The position numbers were made by a program, and so were the translations under genes. Positions 43,911 to 52,863 of a DNA stretch of 64,000 nt are shown here, piece by piece; within the stretch, counting starts at the first letter, position 1, and the number at the start of each line of letters is the position of its first letter. Source of the stretch: Candidatus Avedoeria danica. Lineage in GTDB: Bacteria > Chloroflexota > Anaerolineae > Epilineales > Epilineaceae. The notes under the pieces are model-generated. The model made no database searches. It was not told the origin of the DNA and was given only the letters and a program-made list of their open reading frames with translations. Location of the stretch: positions 2,793,501 to 2,857,500 of the forward strand of contig JADJCV010000004.1 in NCBI GenBank assembly GCA_016703025.1, in the 5' to 3' direction.

Positions 43911-46723
43911 TCATGACCTACATCCGGCGCAACCTCTGGCGCCGGAAGGTGCGGACGATCCTGATGGTCCTCAGCCTGATCGTCGGCGTCGGCACGCTGG
44001 TGGCGCTGAACGCGACGGTCGAGAGCTACCGCCGCTTCTACGCGGGCAGCGTCTCGGGCAAAGTGGGCGACTTCGACCTCATCCTCAGCCGGCCCGAGAC
44101 GGCACCCAACCGGCTGTTCGACCCCGCCGAGACGTTGACGACGCTCGCCACGGTGCCGGGCGTCCGCACCGCGCTGCCCCGCATCCAGGGCACGGTGACG
44201 CTCATCGCCGGCGACAAACGCGGCGACACGCTCATGGTCGCCCGTCGCGCCGACGACACGCTCGGCGACATCGAGGTCGAGGAGGGCGCCGCCGACGTCG
44301 CCGTTCAGGACGGCGTTCCGGGCGCGATCGTCCTGCAACAGACGGCCGACGTGCTCGGGCTGAAGGTCGGCGACGCGGTGGAGATCCAGTACGCGCCGCC
44401 GCCGAGCCGCCTCAAGGGACGCGCACCCGACGAGGGCGCGTCACGCCGCCGAACGACGGGCACGTGGACGGTCCGGGCGATCGCGACGCAGCGCGGCGTG
44501 ACCGGGCAGGACGGCAACGAGGGCGTGCTCGTCGACCTTGGGGCCCTGCAGGAGCGCTTCGGCCTAGGCAAGCTTGCCGAGCGGATCGCCGTCGACTATG
44601 ACCGCAGCCTGTATGACTCGCGCGATCCGCAGCGATCGGCGTTCCGCACCCGCGCGGTCACGGACGACGTGCGCGCCAAGCTCGGCGACGCGGACTGGGT
44701 GTACCTCATGCCGCGGCCGCGGGCCGTCATCGACGGCGCAAACGCCTTCATCTTCTGGCAATCCCTCATCACGATGTACGGTGTCCTCAGCCTGTCGGTG
44801 GTGGGCATGCTCATCCGCACGCTGATCATGACGAACGTCCAGGAGCAGACGCGCGACATGGCGATCCTGCGCATCCTCGGGGCGCCGCGCAGACATCTCT
44901 TCAACATCGTCGCAGCCGAGGTGGCGGCGGTCGGCAGCCTCGGCATCGGGCTCGGTCTCGTCGTCGGACAGGCGGTGAACAACTTGGCGATCGCGCCGTT
45001 CATCGCCAACCGCGCCGGCGAGACCGTGGCCGACCTGCCGCTCGTGAGCGTCCGGGCGATCACGATCAGCGTGATCACGGCGTTCCTCGTGTTGGCCCTC
45101 TCCACATGGGCGCCCGCGCACAAGGCGGCCACGACGAAGATCACACACGCGATCAACCCCGGCGTGGCCGACGGCCTCGGGCTCGAGGACCTGGCGAAGC
45201 TGCGCGAGCGGCGGCCGGACTTCAAGGTCTCGGGCCGCGGGCTCGTCGTTCTGACCTACCCCGCCCTCGTGTTCTTCGTCTTCCCGCTGGCGTTCGACTT
45301 CGGCATCCTGTGGGTGCTGTCCGCCCTGATCTTCGGGTCGCTGTTGAGCCTGATCGTCGGCGCCGCGCTCGTTTTCTATATCGTCATCCTGCCGTTCGAG
45401 CGGCTGCTCGTCTTCGTCCTCAAGCGCTTCGCGCCGCGCATCGGCTACTTCGTGCAGCGGACGACGTTCCGCGGCAAGGTGCGCAACACGCTGATCTCGC
45501 TGATGATCGTCATGAGCGCGACGCTGCCGGCGTTCCTCAGCACGTCGCTGGCGCTCGGCATCGCGAACACGGACACGGACCAACGGCTGACGGGCGGCGC
45601 GCCGTTCGTCGTCTGGCCGGCATGGACGTTCGTCGGTCGAGCCGGCGGCGCCAGCGTTGACCCGAACCAGGCGGCGGTCAGCAACTTCCGGCCCGAGCTC
45701 CTGAACGAGGTGCGCTCCGATGCCGACTTCGGCGCGACGGCCGCGCTGACGTACGAGTTCCGGACGCGCGTCAAGGACGGCGTCGGGCTGCGCGACGCCA
45801 ACGTGCGCGCCCTCGGCGTGGATGCCGACCTCCGCCCCGTGCTCTACCCGGAGGCGATCGAGATGGTCGCGGGCGACGATTCGGCCGTCGCCCGCGTGGC
45901 CGGCGAGCCGAACACGATCGTCATCGGCGCGGCGCTGGCGACGTATCTCGACCTCGGGGTCGGCGATGAGCTCGTCATCGTCGGCGGCGGGCGGGACCAC
46001 GAGGTGCCGATGACGATCGTCGGCGTCGCCAAGCGGATCGGCGGTGTCGGGAACTTCACGGCCAAGCAGACGGCCGTCTGGGGCGGCGACTGCTCGGTCC
46101 TCATGGGCCTCGAGTCGTTCCGCATCCTCGCCAACGACCCGCAGCTCGGCCCGCCGGACAAGAAGACCCCGATCGTCCGCCGCCTGTTCGCCACGCACGG
46201 CCCCGGCATCGACGAGCAGCAGCTGACGAGCGATCTCCGGCTGCGCTATGCCACGCAGAACGACCTGACGATCGACAGCACGGCCGAGACCGTCCAGACG
46301 ATCCGCGAGGAGTCGAAGACCGGCCAGCTCTTCCTCATCGTCCTGACCGCACTGACGAGCGTGCTGGCCGTATTCGGCGTCTTCGCCGTGATCTACGTCT
46401 CGATCTACGGCCGCCGCGGCGAGATCGGGATGATGAAGGCGATCGGCACCCCCGGCCGGCACCTGCTCGGTGTCTTCGTCGGCGAGGCGATGATCATGAC
46501 GCTCTCGGCGACGCTGACCGGCGTGACCGCGGGCGTCCTCCTGGCCTACGCGCTCCGCATGTCGGAGGGCTTCCGCAACGAGCTGCCGACGCACTTCGCG
46601 ATGGACGTCATCGTCGTGCCGGCGATGCTCGTCCTGATGATCCTGGCGAGCTTGGTTTCGGCCACCTGGGCCACGCACGGCTACCGCAAGCGGCCGGCGA
46701 TCGCGATCCTGAGGACGCTGTAA
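43907..46723 (+). CDS. FtsX/MacB-type ABC permease
   Basis: This is the membrane subunit of the MacB-like exporter, 938 residues, about twice the usual MacB length. It contains two FtsX repeats. The first has an N-terminal helix (~10-35), a large extracytoplasmic MacB_PCD-like domain (~45-270) and three helices (~285-395). The second repeats this (helix ~430-505, domain ~540-780, helices ~800-935), giving ABC-2 LolE/YbbP-like architecture. Motifs E-Q-T-R-D-M-A-I-L-R-I-L-G-A and R-R-G-E-I-G-M-M-K-A-I-G-T are the coupling helices typical of FtsX permeases. It starts inside the ATPase stop and its TAA overlaps the adaptor ATG by one base. Substrate is unknown (lipoprotein, peptide or drug). Confidence 0.9.
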
Positions 46724-47919
46724 TGAACCACAATCGGTTGGCCCTTTGTGCCGTCGCACTCGCGGCGGCAACGACCGCCTGCACCGGCGACCGTCCGGCC
46801 TCGCAGCCGCCCGGCGCGGTCGGCGTGGCCGGCACGCTTGTCGCGGCCACGGCACTGCCCGGTCCCGGCACGCCTGGCGTCCGCGCGACGACGGTCGCGT
46901 CGCGGTCGATCGAGCGCGGCGTGAGCCGCGTCGTCACCGCCGACGGGGCGCTCGAGCTGCCGGAACCGCCGCAGACGCTCGCCTTCCCCAAGCCGGGCAC
47001 CGTGCGCGAGGTCTTCGTGCGCGAGGGCCAGGCGATCGCCGAAGGGGATGTGCTGGCGCGGATGGACACGGCGCCGTTCGAGCTTGAGATCGCCGGCGGC
47101 GAGGCCGAGGTGGCGGCGGCTTCGGCGGCACTGAAGAAGGCGCAGAGCGGCGCGGCCCTCGATACGGCGCGCCAGGACCTCGAGCGGGCCAAGAACCAGC
47201 TCTGGTCGCAACAGATCAGCCGCGACGGCCAGTGTCAGCTGGCCAAGGTCAGGGCGGAGAACGACCCGAACCGCGATCGAGGGGACAACGACTCCGGCAT
47301 CACGGCCGAGTGCGACGCCGCCAAGGCGCTCGTCCAGGCGTCGGAGGCCACGGTGCGCGTTGCCGAGATCAACCTGCGCACCGTCGAGGCGACCGCGGCC
47401 GACGACGCGGGGGTCGCTCGGGCACGGCTGCGGCAGGCACAGGTCGGGCTGACACAGGCACGCGATGCGCTGGCCCGCGCCGAGATCAAGGCGCCCTTCG
47501 ACGGCGCCGTCCTGACGGTGAACATCGCCGCCGGCGCGCAGGCGGTCACCGGGCCGGCCATGACGGTGGCCCGTACGTCGCCGCTCCTGTTCGTGACGAG
47601 CAACCTGAGCGAGCGCTATGTCGGCGACGTACACGAGGGCGCGAAGGCGTCGGTCACGCTGACGGCCTACCCGGACCGCACGCTCTCGGCCACCGTCCGG
47701 CACATCGCGCCGGGTGGCACCGTGGATGCCGCGGGCGGCGTGGTCTTCAAGGTCTGGCTCGACCTCGATGACAGCGACTTGGCGGTGTACGCCGGGATGA
47801 CGGGGCGGGTCGAGATCGATGCCGGGGCGATCGGCTCGGGCAGCTTCGGCGGCGACGTCGTGGCGGAAGGCGAAGCGAATGCCACCGAGACGGCGGCGAC
47901 GGCGGAAACTGCGCCGTAG
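46723..47919 (+). CDS. HlyD/MacA-type periplasmic adaptor lipoprotein
   Basis: This is the membrane-fusion subunit of the exporter, 398 residues. A short signal peptide ends in the lipobox T-T-A-C (Cys ~20). The biotinyl-lipoyl-like half motif (K-P-G-T-V-R-E-V-F-V-R-E-G-Q-A-I-A-E-G-D, ~89-110) precedes an alpha-hairpin (~125-235) and the second lipoyl half (A-E-I-K-A-P-F-D-G-A-V, ~250-260). A beta-barrel domain follows. The coiled coil contains one Cys (D-G-Q-C-Q-L) and D-R-G-D-N-D-S, an unusual polar insertion. It is translationally coupled to the permease. In monoderm-like Chloroflexota such adaptors work without an outer-membrane channel; no TolC is present here. Confidence 0.9.
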   Translation: MNHNRLALCAVALAAATTACTGDRPASQPPGAVGVAGTLVAATALPGPGTPGVRATTVASRSIERGVSRVVTADGALELPEPPQTLAFPKPGTVREVFVREGQAIAEGDVLARMDTAPFELEIAGGEAEVAAASAALKKAQSGAALDTARQDLERAKNQLWSQQISRDGQCQLAKVRAENDPNRDRGDNDSGITAECDAAKALVQASEATVRVAEINLRTVEATAADDAGVARARLRQAQVGLTQARDALARAEIKAPFDGAVLTVNIAAGAQAVTGPAMTVARTSPLLFVTSNLSERYVGDVHEGAKASVTLTAYPDRTLSATVRHIAPGGTVDAAGGVVFKVWLDLDDSDLAVYAGMTGRVEIDAGAIGSGSFGGDVVAEGEANATETAATAETAP

Positions 47920-47951
47920 CGAGGCCGAACGCGATACGGGAGCGCGAGATC

Positions 47952-48452
47952 GTGCGGACGTTGTTGGTCATGCGACATGCCAAGTCCAGTTGGACGAACG
48001 CGCACCTGTCCGATCACGACCGGCCGCTGAACGAGCGCGGCGAGCGCGACGCGCCGCGGATGGGGCGCTGGCTGGCGGCGCACGACCTCGAACCCGACGT
48101 TATCCTGTGCTCGAGCGCCGCTCGCGCGCATGCGACGGCCGATCATGTGGCCGCCGAGACCGGCGCCCAGGCGCCGATCGTCCGCAGTTCGCTGTACGGC
48201 GGCGACGTCGAGGACTACGTGGCCGAGCTGGCGCGGCTGGCCGACGACGTCGAGGTGGCGCTCATCGTCGGACACAGTCCGACGGTGTCGCTCGTCGTTA
48301 CCGAGCTCGTCGACCAGGATGAGGACATGCCGACGGCGGCGGTCGCCGTGATCGAACTGCCGATCGACCGCTGGCCGGATCTTGGCGAGGACGTCGAAGG
48401 GCGGCTCGTGGCGGTGTGGCGGCCCCGAGAGATCGCCGACGGGTCGATGTGA
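47952..48452 (+). CDS. SixA-like histidine phosphatase
   Basis: This cytosolic phosphohistidine phosphatase of the SixA branch has 166 residues. The RHG motif is L-L-V-M-R-H-A-K-S-S-W with the catalytic His at 9. R-P-L-N-E-R-G-E-R-D and the second catalytic His in I-V-G-H-S-P-T-V are present. SixA in E. coli dephosphorylates HPr-like/NPr or histidine-kinase HPt proteins; the target here is unknown. The GTG start at 47952 lies 33 bp after the adaptor gene, so it may ride on the exporter transcript. Confidence 0.88.
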   Translation: MRTLLVMRHAKSSWTNAHLSDHDRPLNERGERDAPRMGRWLAAHDLEPDVILCSSAARAHATADHVAAETGAQAPIVRSSLYGGDVEDYVAELARLADDVEVALIVGHSPTVSLVVTELVDQDEDMPTAAVAVIELPIDRWPDLGEDVEGRLVAVWRPREIADGSM

Positions 48453-48606
48453 CCGTCGCCTGCGGCGATGACCTGCCCACGCGGGCCGTATCCGCGCCAC
48501 GTCGCCCCCGTTAAGTTGGGGGCACAACGCACGCGCGAGGTCGCACCTTGGCGTCCGTGCGCGGCTTGGTGCGTCTCGGTTCGCGCTGCTGCAAGGAATG
48601 GACCTC

Positions 48607-50268
48607 ATGGACGACCCCCTTCTCCCCACCGACGGCACCGGTCACCCTTCCACCCCGCCCGTCGCTCGGACGCGCCGCGACGTCCTGAAGCTCGGCGTCG
48701 CCGCCGCCGCGGCCGGTGTGGCCGCCACAACCGGTCATGGTCCGCAGCGCGTGTTCGCCCAGCGCTACAACACGAACGGCGCGCGGCGCAGCCAGTTGGC
48801 CTACAACATGCGCTTGAACGCCGCGCTGTCCTCCCGCCTGGCCGACCCGAAGCAGACGGGCAACGGTGACGAGGCGCGCTATCCGTCGCGGATCGGCAAC
48901 TACACCAAGGGGATGCCGCACAACAACCTCGGCGAGGTCACGCCATCCGCGTACACCGCCTACCTCAAGGCACTGGACAGCGGCCTTTGGCAGGACTGGG
49001 ACAGCATCCCACTTGGAGGGTCCTTGGTCTTCAAGAACCCACTCGCCGGTATCGCCTACGTGCTCGAGGGTGCCGACCCGGGCTGCATGACGCAGCGCGC
49101 AGCCCCGGCGTTTGCCAGCGCTGAGACCGCTGGCGAGATCGTCGAGAACTACTGGATGGCGCTGCTGCGCGACATATCTTTCTTGGACTACGGATCCGAT
49201 GGCATCGCCGCCGCGGCTGCCACCGACCTGAGCCGAATGTCGGATTTCCGCGGCCCGAAGCAGGGCAATCAGGTTACCCCGGCCACGTTGTTCCGCGGCC
49301 TAACGCCCGGCGACCTCGTCGGGCCATATGTCAGCCAGTTCATGTGGCTTGACACCCGCTTCGGCGCCGAGACCGTCGACCGTCGGATGCGAACGATGCA
49401 GCCCGGTGTTGACTTCATGACCAGCTACGCCGACTGGCTGGCCATCCAGCGTGGCGCTCCTGCACCCCAGCCCGCGCAGCCTGATCCGACGCCGCGCTAC
49501 GTCCGCAACGGACGCGACCTTTCCGAGTGGGTCCACATCGACGTGCTCTACCAGGCCTACTTCAACGCCATGCTGATCCTCTTCGGCCTCGGCGCGCCGA
49601 CGAACGCCAACGACCCGTACCGAACGTCGCGCACGATGTGCGGGTTTGGGACGCTCGGGCCGCCTTTTTTCGCCAGCTTGTTGGCCGCCGTCGCCAAGCC
49701 GGCGCTCGAGACGGTGTGGCACCAGAAGTGGTACGTCCAGCGCCGTCTGCGGCCCGAGGCGTACGCCGGCCGCGTCCACAACCGCCTCACCGGCGCCGCG
49801 GCCTACCCGCTGCACAACGACGTCCTGAACTCGGACGCGGTCCAGCAGGTGTTCAGCCGCCACGGCACCTACCTCCTGCCGATGGCCTTCCCGGAGGGCA
49901 GCCCGGCCCACCCGGCCTACGGCGCCGGCCACGCCACCGTCGCCGGCGCGTGCGTGACGCTGCTCAAGGCGTTCTTCGACGAGAGCTGGGTCCTCCCGAA
50001 CCCGGTCGTCGCCGCGCCCGACGGCCTGAGCCTCGAGCCGTACTCGGGCCCGGCGCTGACGGTCGGCGGCGAGCTGAACAAGTTGGCCAGCAACGTCGCC
50101 ATCGGCCGGAACATCGCCGGCGTGCATTGGCGGTCGGATGCCACCGAGTCGCTCAAGCTGGGCGAGGACCTTGCCATCCGCTACCTGCGCGAGGAGAAGA
50201 TGCTCCTGCGCGAAAAGTTCCTCGGTTGGAAGTTCACGAAGTTCGACGGGACGCCGATCACGGTCTGA
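48607..50268 (+). CDS. Tat-exported vanadium-dependent haloperoxidase
   Basis: This is a vanadium haloperoxidase of the PAP2 superfamily, expected to oxidise bromide or chloride with H2O2, 553 residues. A twin-arginine signal is visible (R-T-R-R-D-V-L-K-L-G-V-A-A). Vanadate-site residues are all seen: Lys/Arg in K-W-Y-V-Q-R-R-L-R (~373), Ser432 and Gly in S-P-A-H-P-A-Y-G-A-G-H (catalytic His442), and Arg501 with His507 in R-N-I-A-G-V-H-W-R. AAGGA sits 9 nt before ATG 48607; the ATG at 48598 is too close to it. No halogenated-product biosynthesis genes are adjacent. Bromo- versus chloro-preference is not decided. Confidence 0.92.
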   Translation: MDDPLLPTDGTGHPSTPPVARTRRDVLKLGVAAAAAGVAATTGHGPQRVFAQRYNTNGARRSQLAYNMRLNAALSSRLADPKQTGNGDEARYPSRIGNYTKGMPHNNLGEVTPSAYTAYLKALDSGLWQDWDSIPLGGSLVFKNPLAGIAYVLEGADPGCMTQRAAPAFASAETAGEIVENYWMALLRDISFLDYGSDGIAAAAATDLSRMSDFRGPKQGNQVTPATLFRGLTPGDLVGPYVSQFMWLDTRFGAETVDRRMRTMQPGVDFMTSYADWLAIQRGAPAPQPAQPDPTPRYVRNGRDLSEWVHIDVLYQAYFNAMLILFGLGAPTNANDPYRTSRTMCGFGTLGPPFFASLLAAVAKPALETVWHQKWYVQRRLRPEAYAGRVHNRLTGAAAYPLHNDVLNSDAVQQVFSRHGTYLLPMAFPEGSPAHPAYGAGHATVAGACVTLLKAFFDESWVLPNPVVAAPDGLSLEPYSGPALTVGGELNKLASNVAIGRNIAGVHWRSDATESLKLGEDLAIRYLREEKMLLREKFLGWKFTKFDGTPITV

Positions 50269-50314
50269 GAGATGGCCGGCACATCGCCGACGCGATGCGC
50301 CGGTTGCAGCGTCC

Positions 50315-50935
50315 TTATGACAGGGGTTCGGCCGGGGTGGTCGGGTCGACCGCGACGTCGCGCCACGTCACGCGCTGCTGCTCGCGGATGACGACCGTTC
50401 CGGCCGCCAGATCGCCCAGCCGCCGCGTGTGTCGGTCGGCGAACAGGACGATCAAGCCGAAGCCGTAGCCGATCGGCAGGAAGTCGGCGAAGCGAACCAA
50501 GTTGCGCACGACCGCCTCACGAAAGCCGGCCGCGCCGCCGTCCAGCCGCACGACACGCGTGCCGGCCACGCGTTTGCCGGGTGTCTGGCCGTCCCAGAGC
50601 GTCTCGAAGACGATGTAGTAGCCCCACACGATGAGGAAGAGCACGAGCGCGGCGACGGCGAACACCGCCCCGACGACCCATTCCGCGGCCGCATCGCCGG
50701 CCGATGCCGCCGCGCCGGCCGGCACTTCGTCCGCCACGGCCAGCACGAATGCCAACACGCCGCACCCGAGCGCACCGATCCCGCCGGCCAGCGCCGCCGT
50801 GTCGACGAGGGCGCCGATGAATCGGCTGCCGATGCCCGCCACGGGGTACCCGAAGGCAACACTCTCCGGTGTCTCGACCGTATAATCCGCCCGCAGGACG
50901 GCATCGATCGGTTCCGTGTTCGATCGTTCGCTCAT
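50315..50935 (-). CDS. RDD-family membrane protein
   Basis: This is a 206-residue integral membrane protein with the RDD signature. G-S-R-F-I-G-A-L-V-D (~35-44) carries the Arg and Asp, two hydrophobic helices follow, then W-D-G-Q-T-P-G-K-R-V-A-G-T-R-V-V (~113-128). A third helix pair covers ~142-168 and L-F-A-D-R-H-T-R-R-L-G-D-L-A-A-G-T-V (~165-182) closes the domain. RDD proteins have been tied to ion or Na+/H+ exchange, but function is mostly unknown. It is divergent from a SpoIIM-like gene with 62 bp between, an RDD/SpoIIM association also seen beside MoxR/DUF58 genes in other bacteria; those partners are not here. Confidence 0.88.
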   Translation of the reverse strand: MSERSNTEPIDAVLRADYTVETPESVAFGYPVAGIGSRFIGALVDTAALAGGIGALGCGVLAFVLAVADEVPAGAAASAGDAAAEWVVGAVFAVAALVLFLIVWGYYIVFETLWDGQTPGKRVAGTRVVRLDGGAAGFREAVVRNLVRFADFLPIGYGFGLIVLFADRHTRRLGDLAAGTVVIREQQRVTWRDVAVDPTTPAEPLS

Positions 50936-50997
50936 CGATTCGCCCAGTTCGCCTTGTCGACCGCCTGTCAGGCCGCCGCCGTGCCGCGAGGTCGCCC

Positions 50998-51981
50998 GTG
51001 CCCGTCCGCCAGCCGTTCACCGCAAGGCGCCAAGCCGACTGGCTGGCCCTCGAGGATCTGATCGGCCGCGCCGATCGCCGCCTCGGCGCCCTCGGCCCGG
51101 CCGATATCGACCGCCTCGGCGCCCTCTACCGGCGCGCCACGGCCGATCTGGCCCTCGTGCGCCGCGACCAGCCGGACTCACCGCTGGCGATGTACCTCAA
51201 CGGCCTCGTCGCCCGCGCCCACGCCCGCGTGTATCGCAGCGCACCGCTCTCCCGCCAAGCCGTCGTCGACTTCTACCGCCACGGCTTCCCGCGATTATAC
51301 CGCCGCATCCTGCCCTTCACCGCCGCCGCCTTCCTCCTGTTCGCCATCCCGGCCGTCGTCGCCTTCGTCCTCAGCCGGCGGGACACCGATGTCCTGTTGC
51401 TCCTGTTCGGGGATGGGATGATGCCGCTGATCCAGCAGGTTGAGCGCGGCGAGATGTGGACCGAGATCACACCGGCGATGCGATCCGCGGCAGCCAGCGG
51501 GATCCTGACGAACAACATCAGCGTGACGTTCAAAGCGTTCGGCGGCGGCATCCTGCTCGGGCTGCTGACGGTCTGGGTCATGGTCCAGAACGGCTTGCTG
51601 ATCGGTGGCATCTTCGGGCTGCTCGACCACCACGGCATGGCGCCGCGCCTCCTGGACTTCATCGCCGGCCACGGACCGGTCGAGCTCTCCGTCATCTTCG
51701 CCGCCGGTGGGGCCGGGCTGTTCATGGGCGATGCGATCCTCCGCCCCGGCCTCCGCCGCCGCGTCGACGCGCTGGCCGACCGGGCCCGCGACGCCGCGCT
51801 GCTCGTGCTCGGCAGCGCACCCCTCTTGGTGGGCGCCGGCCTGATCGAGGGCTTCGTCAGCCCGAGCGCGCTGCCGACGTGGATCAAGGCCGTCGTCGGG
51901 CTTGGCACGGGAGCGGCGCTGCACACGTATTGGCTGGTTGCGGGGCGGCAGTGCAGCGGGGACGATGTGAAGCGGCCGTAA
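50998..51981 (+). CDS. Stage II sporulation protein M-like membrane protein
   Basis: This is a 327-residue membrane protein of the SpoIIM/DUF95 family. The N-terminal ~95 residues are cytoplasmic helices (D-W-L-A-L-E-D-L-I, Y-R-R-A-T-A-D-L-A). Six hydrophobic segments then run from ~105 to ~315, with the family motif N-N-I-S-V-T-F-K-A-F-G-G-G-I-L-L-G and H-G-P-V-E-L-S-V-I-F-A-A-G-G-A-G. The GTG at 50998 has GAGG upstream. Despite the name, such proteins are common in non-sporulating lineages and have no proven role. It shares a promoter region with the RDD gene, so the two probably act together in the membrane. Confidence 0.86.
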   Translation: MPVRQPFTARRQADWLALEDLIGRADRRLGALGPADIDRLGALYRRATADLALVRRDQPDSPLAMYLNGLVARAHARVYRSAPLSRQAVVDFYRHGFPRLYRRILPFTAAAFLLFAIPAVVAFVLSRRDTDVLLLLFGDGMMPLIQQVERGEMWTEITPAMRSAAASGILTNNISVTFKAFGGGILLGLLTVWVMVQNGLLIGGIFGLLDHHGMAPRLLDFIAGHGPVELSVIFAAGGAGLFMGDAILRPGLRRRVDALADRARDAALLVLGSAPLLVGAGLIEGFVSPSALPTWIKAVVGLGTGAALHTYWLVAGRQCSGDDVKRP

Positions 51982-52146
51982 CCGGGCGGCCATCGTCATT
52001 GCACACGGTTGACGTTCGGCCAAAACTCGGCAATGCCCCGACAACATCGCTGTGCCATGATTGCCGAATCGTCCCGAGTCTCCCCGCCTGCCCAGCCTGT
52101 CTGGGGGGCCGATCCGTTCGCCGATCCGTTCAACATGGAGTTCCCG

Positions 52147-52863
52147 ATGACCAGCCCTTCCGCCTTCCGCCCGACCCGGCCGTCGCCCGATCTCTCCCGC
52201 CGCACCCTCCTCGCCCGCCTCCTCGCGGCCGGCCCGGTCGCGGTCATCCTGGCGGCGTGCACGGGCCGAACGTCCCCGGCCGCACCGACCGAGCCGGCCG
52301 TCGCATCCGGCGCCCCACTGTCGCCCCCACTGTCGCCCCCACTGTCGCCCCCGCTGTCGCCCCCACTGTCGCCCACGCCGGCCTGCGGCGATGACGACGA
52401 CCCGACGCCCGCGCAAACCGAGGGGCCGTACTTCACGGCCAACAGCCCCGAGCGCACCGACCTGCGCGAGGCCGGGATGACGGGCACGACGCTCGTCATC
52501 GCCGGCCGCGTGCTCCACACGGACTGCCGCCCGGTGGCCGCGGCGATCCTCGACTTCTGGCACTGCGACGACGCCGGCGCATACGACAACGCCGGCTACC
52601 GACTCCGCGGCCACCACTTCAGCGACGCCGACGGCCGCTGGCAGCTGACGACGATCGTGCCCGGCGTCTACCCCGGCCGGACCCGCCACATCCACGTCCG
52701 CGTCCAGGCACCGGACGGGCCGCTTCTGACGACGCAGCTGTACTTCCCGGACGAGTCGGGCAACGCCTCGGACGGGATCTACGACGAGGCGCTCGTCCTG
52801 GCGATGGCGGACGGAGCCGACGGGTCAAGGACGGGGGCGTTCGACTTCGTCGTCACGGCGTGA
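52147..52863 (+). CDS. Intradiol ring-cleavage dioxygenase-like lipoprotein
   Basis: This is a 238-residue exported member of the protocatechuate/catechol 1,2-dioxygenase superfamily. The N-terminus has L-S-R-R-T-L-L-A-R and a hydrophobic stretch ending in the lipobox L-A-A-C, so it may be a Tat-type lipoprotein. A linker of four P-P-L-S units follows, encoded by a 12-bp tandem repeat (~52318-52370). The catalytic part starts T-E-G-P-Y-F (first Tyr ligand). I-L-D-F-W-H-C-D-D-A-G-A-Y and P-G-V-Y-P-G-R-T-R-H-I-H-V supply the second Tyr and both His ligands for Fe(III). ATG 52147 has GGAG at 6-nt spacing. Its end overlaps the convergent DNRLRE gene by 39 bp. Substrate is unknown. Confidence 0.88.
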   Translation: MTSPSAFRPTRPSPDLSRRTLLARLLAAGPVAVILAACTGRTSPAAPTEPAVASGAPLSPPLSPPLSPPLSPPLSPTPACGDDDDPTPAQTEGPYFTANSPERTDLREAGMTGTTLVIAGRVLHTDCRPVAAAILDFWHCDDAGAYDNAGYRLRGHHFSDADGRWQLTTIVPGVYPGRTRHIHVRVQAPDGPLLTTQLYFPDESGNASDGIYDEALVLAMADGADGSRTGAFDFVVTA

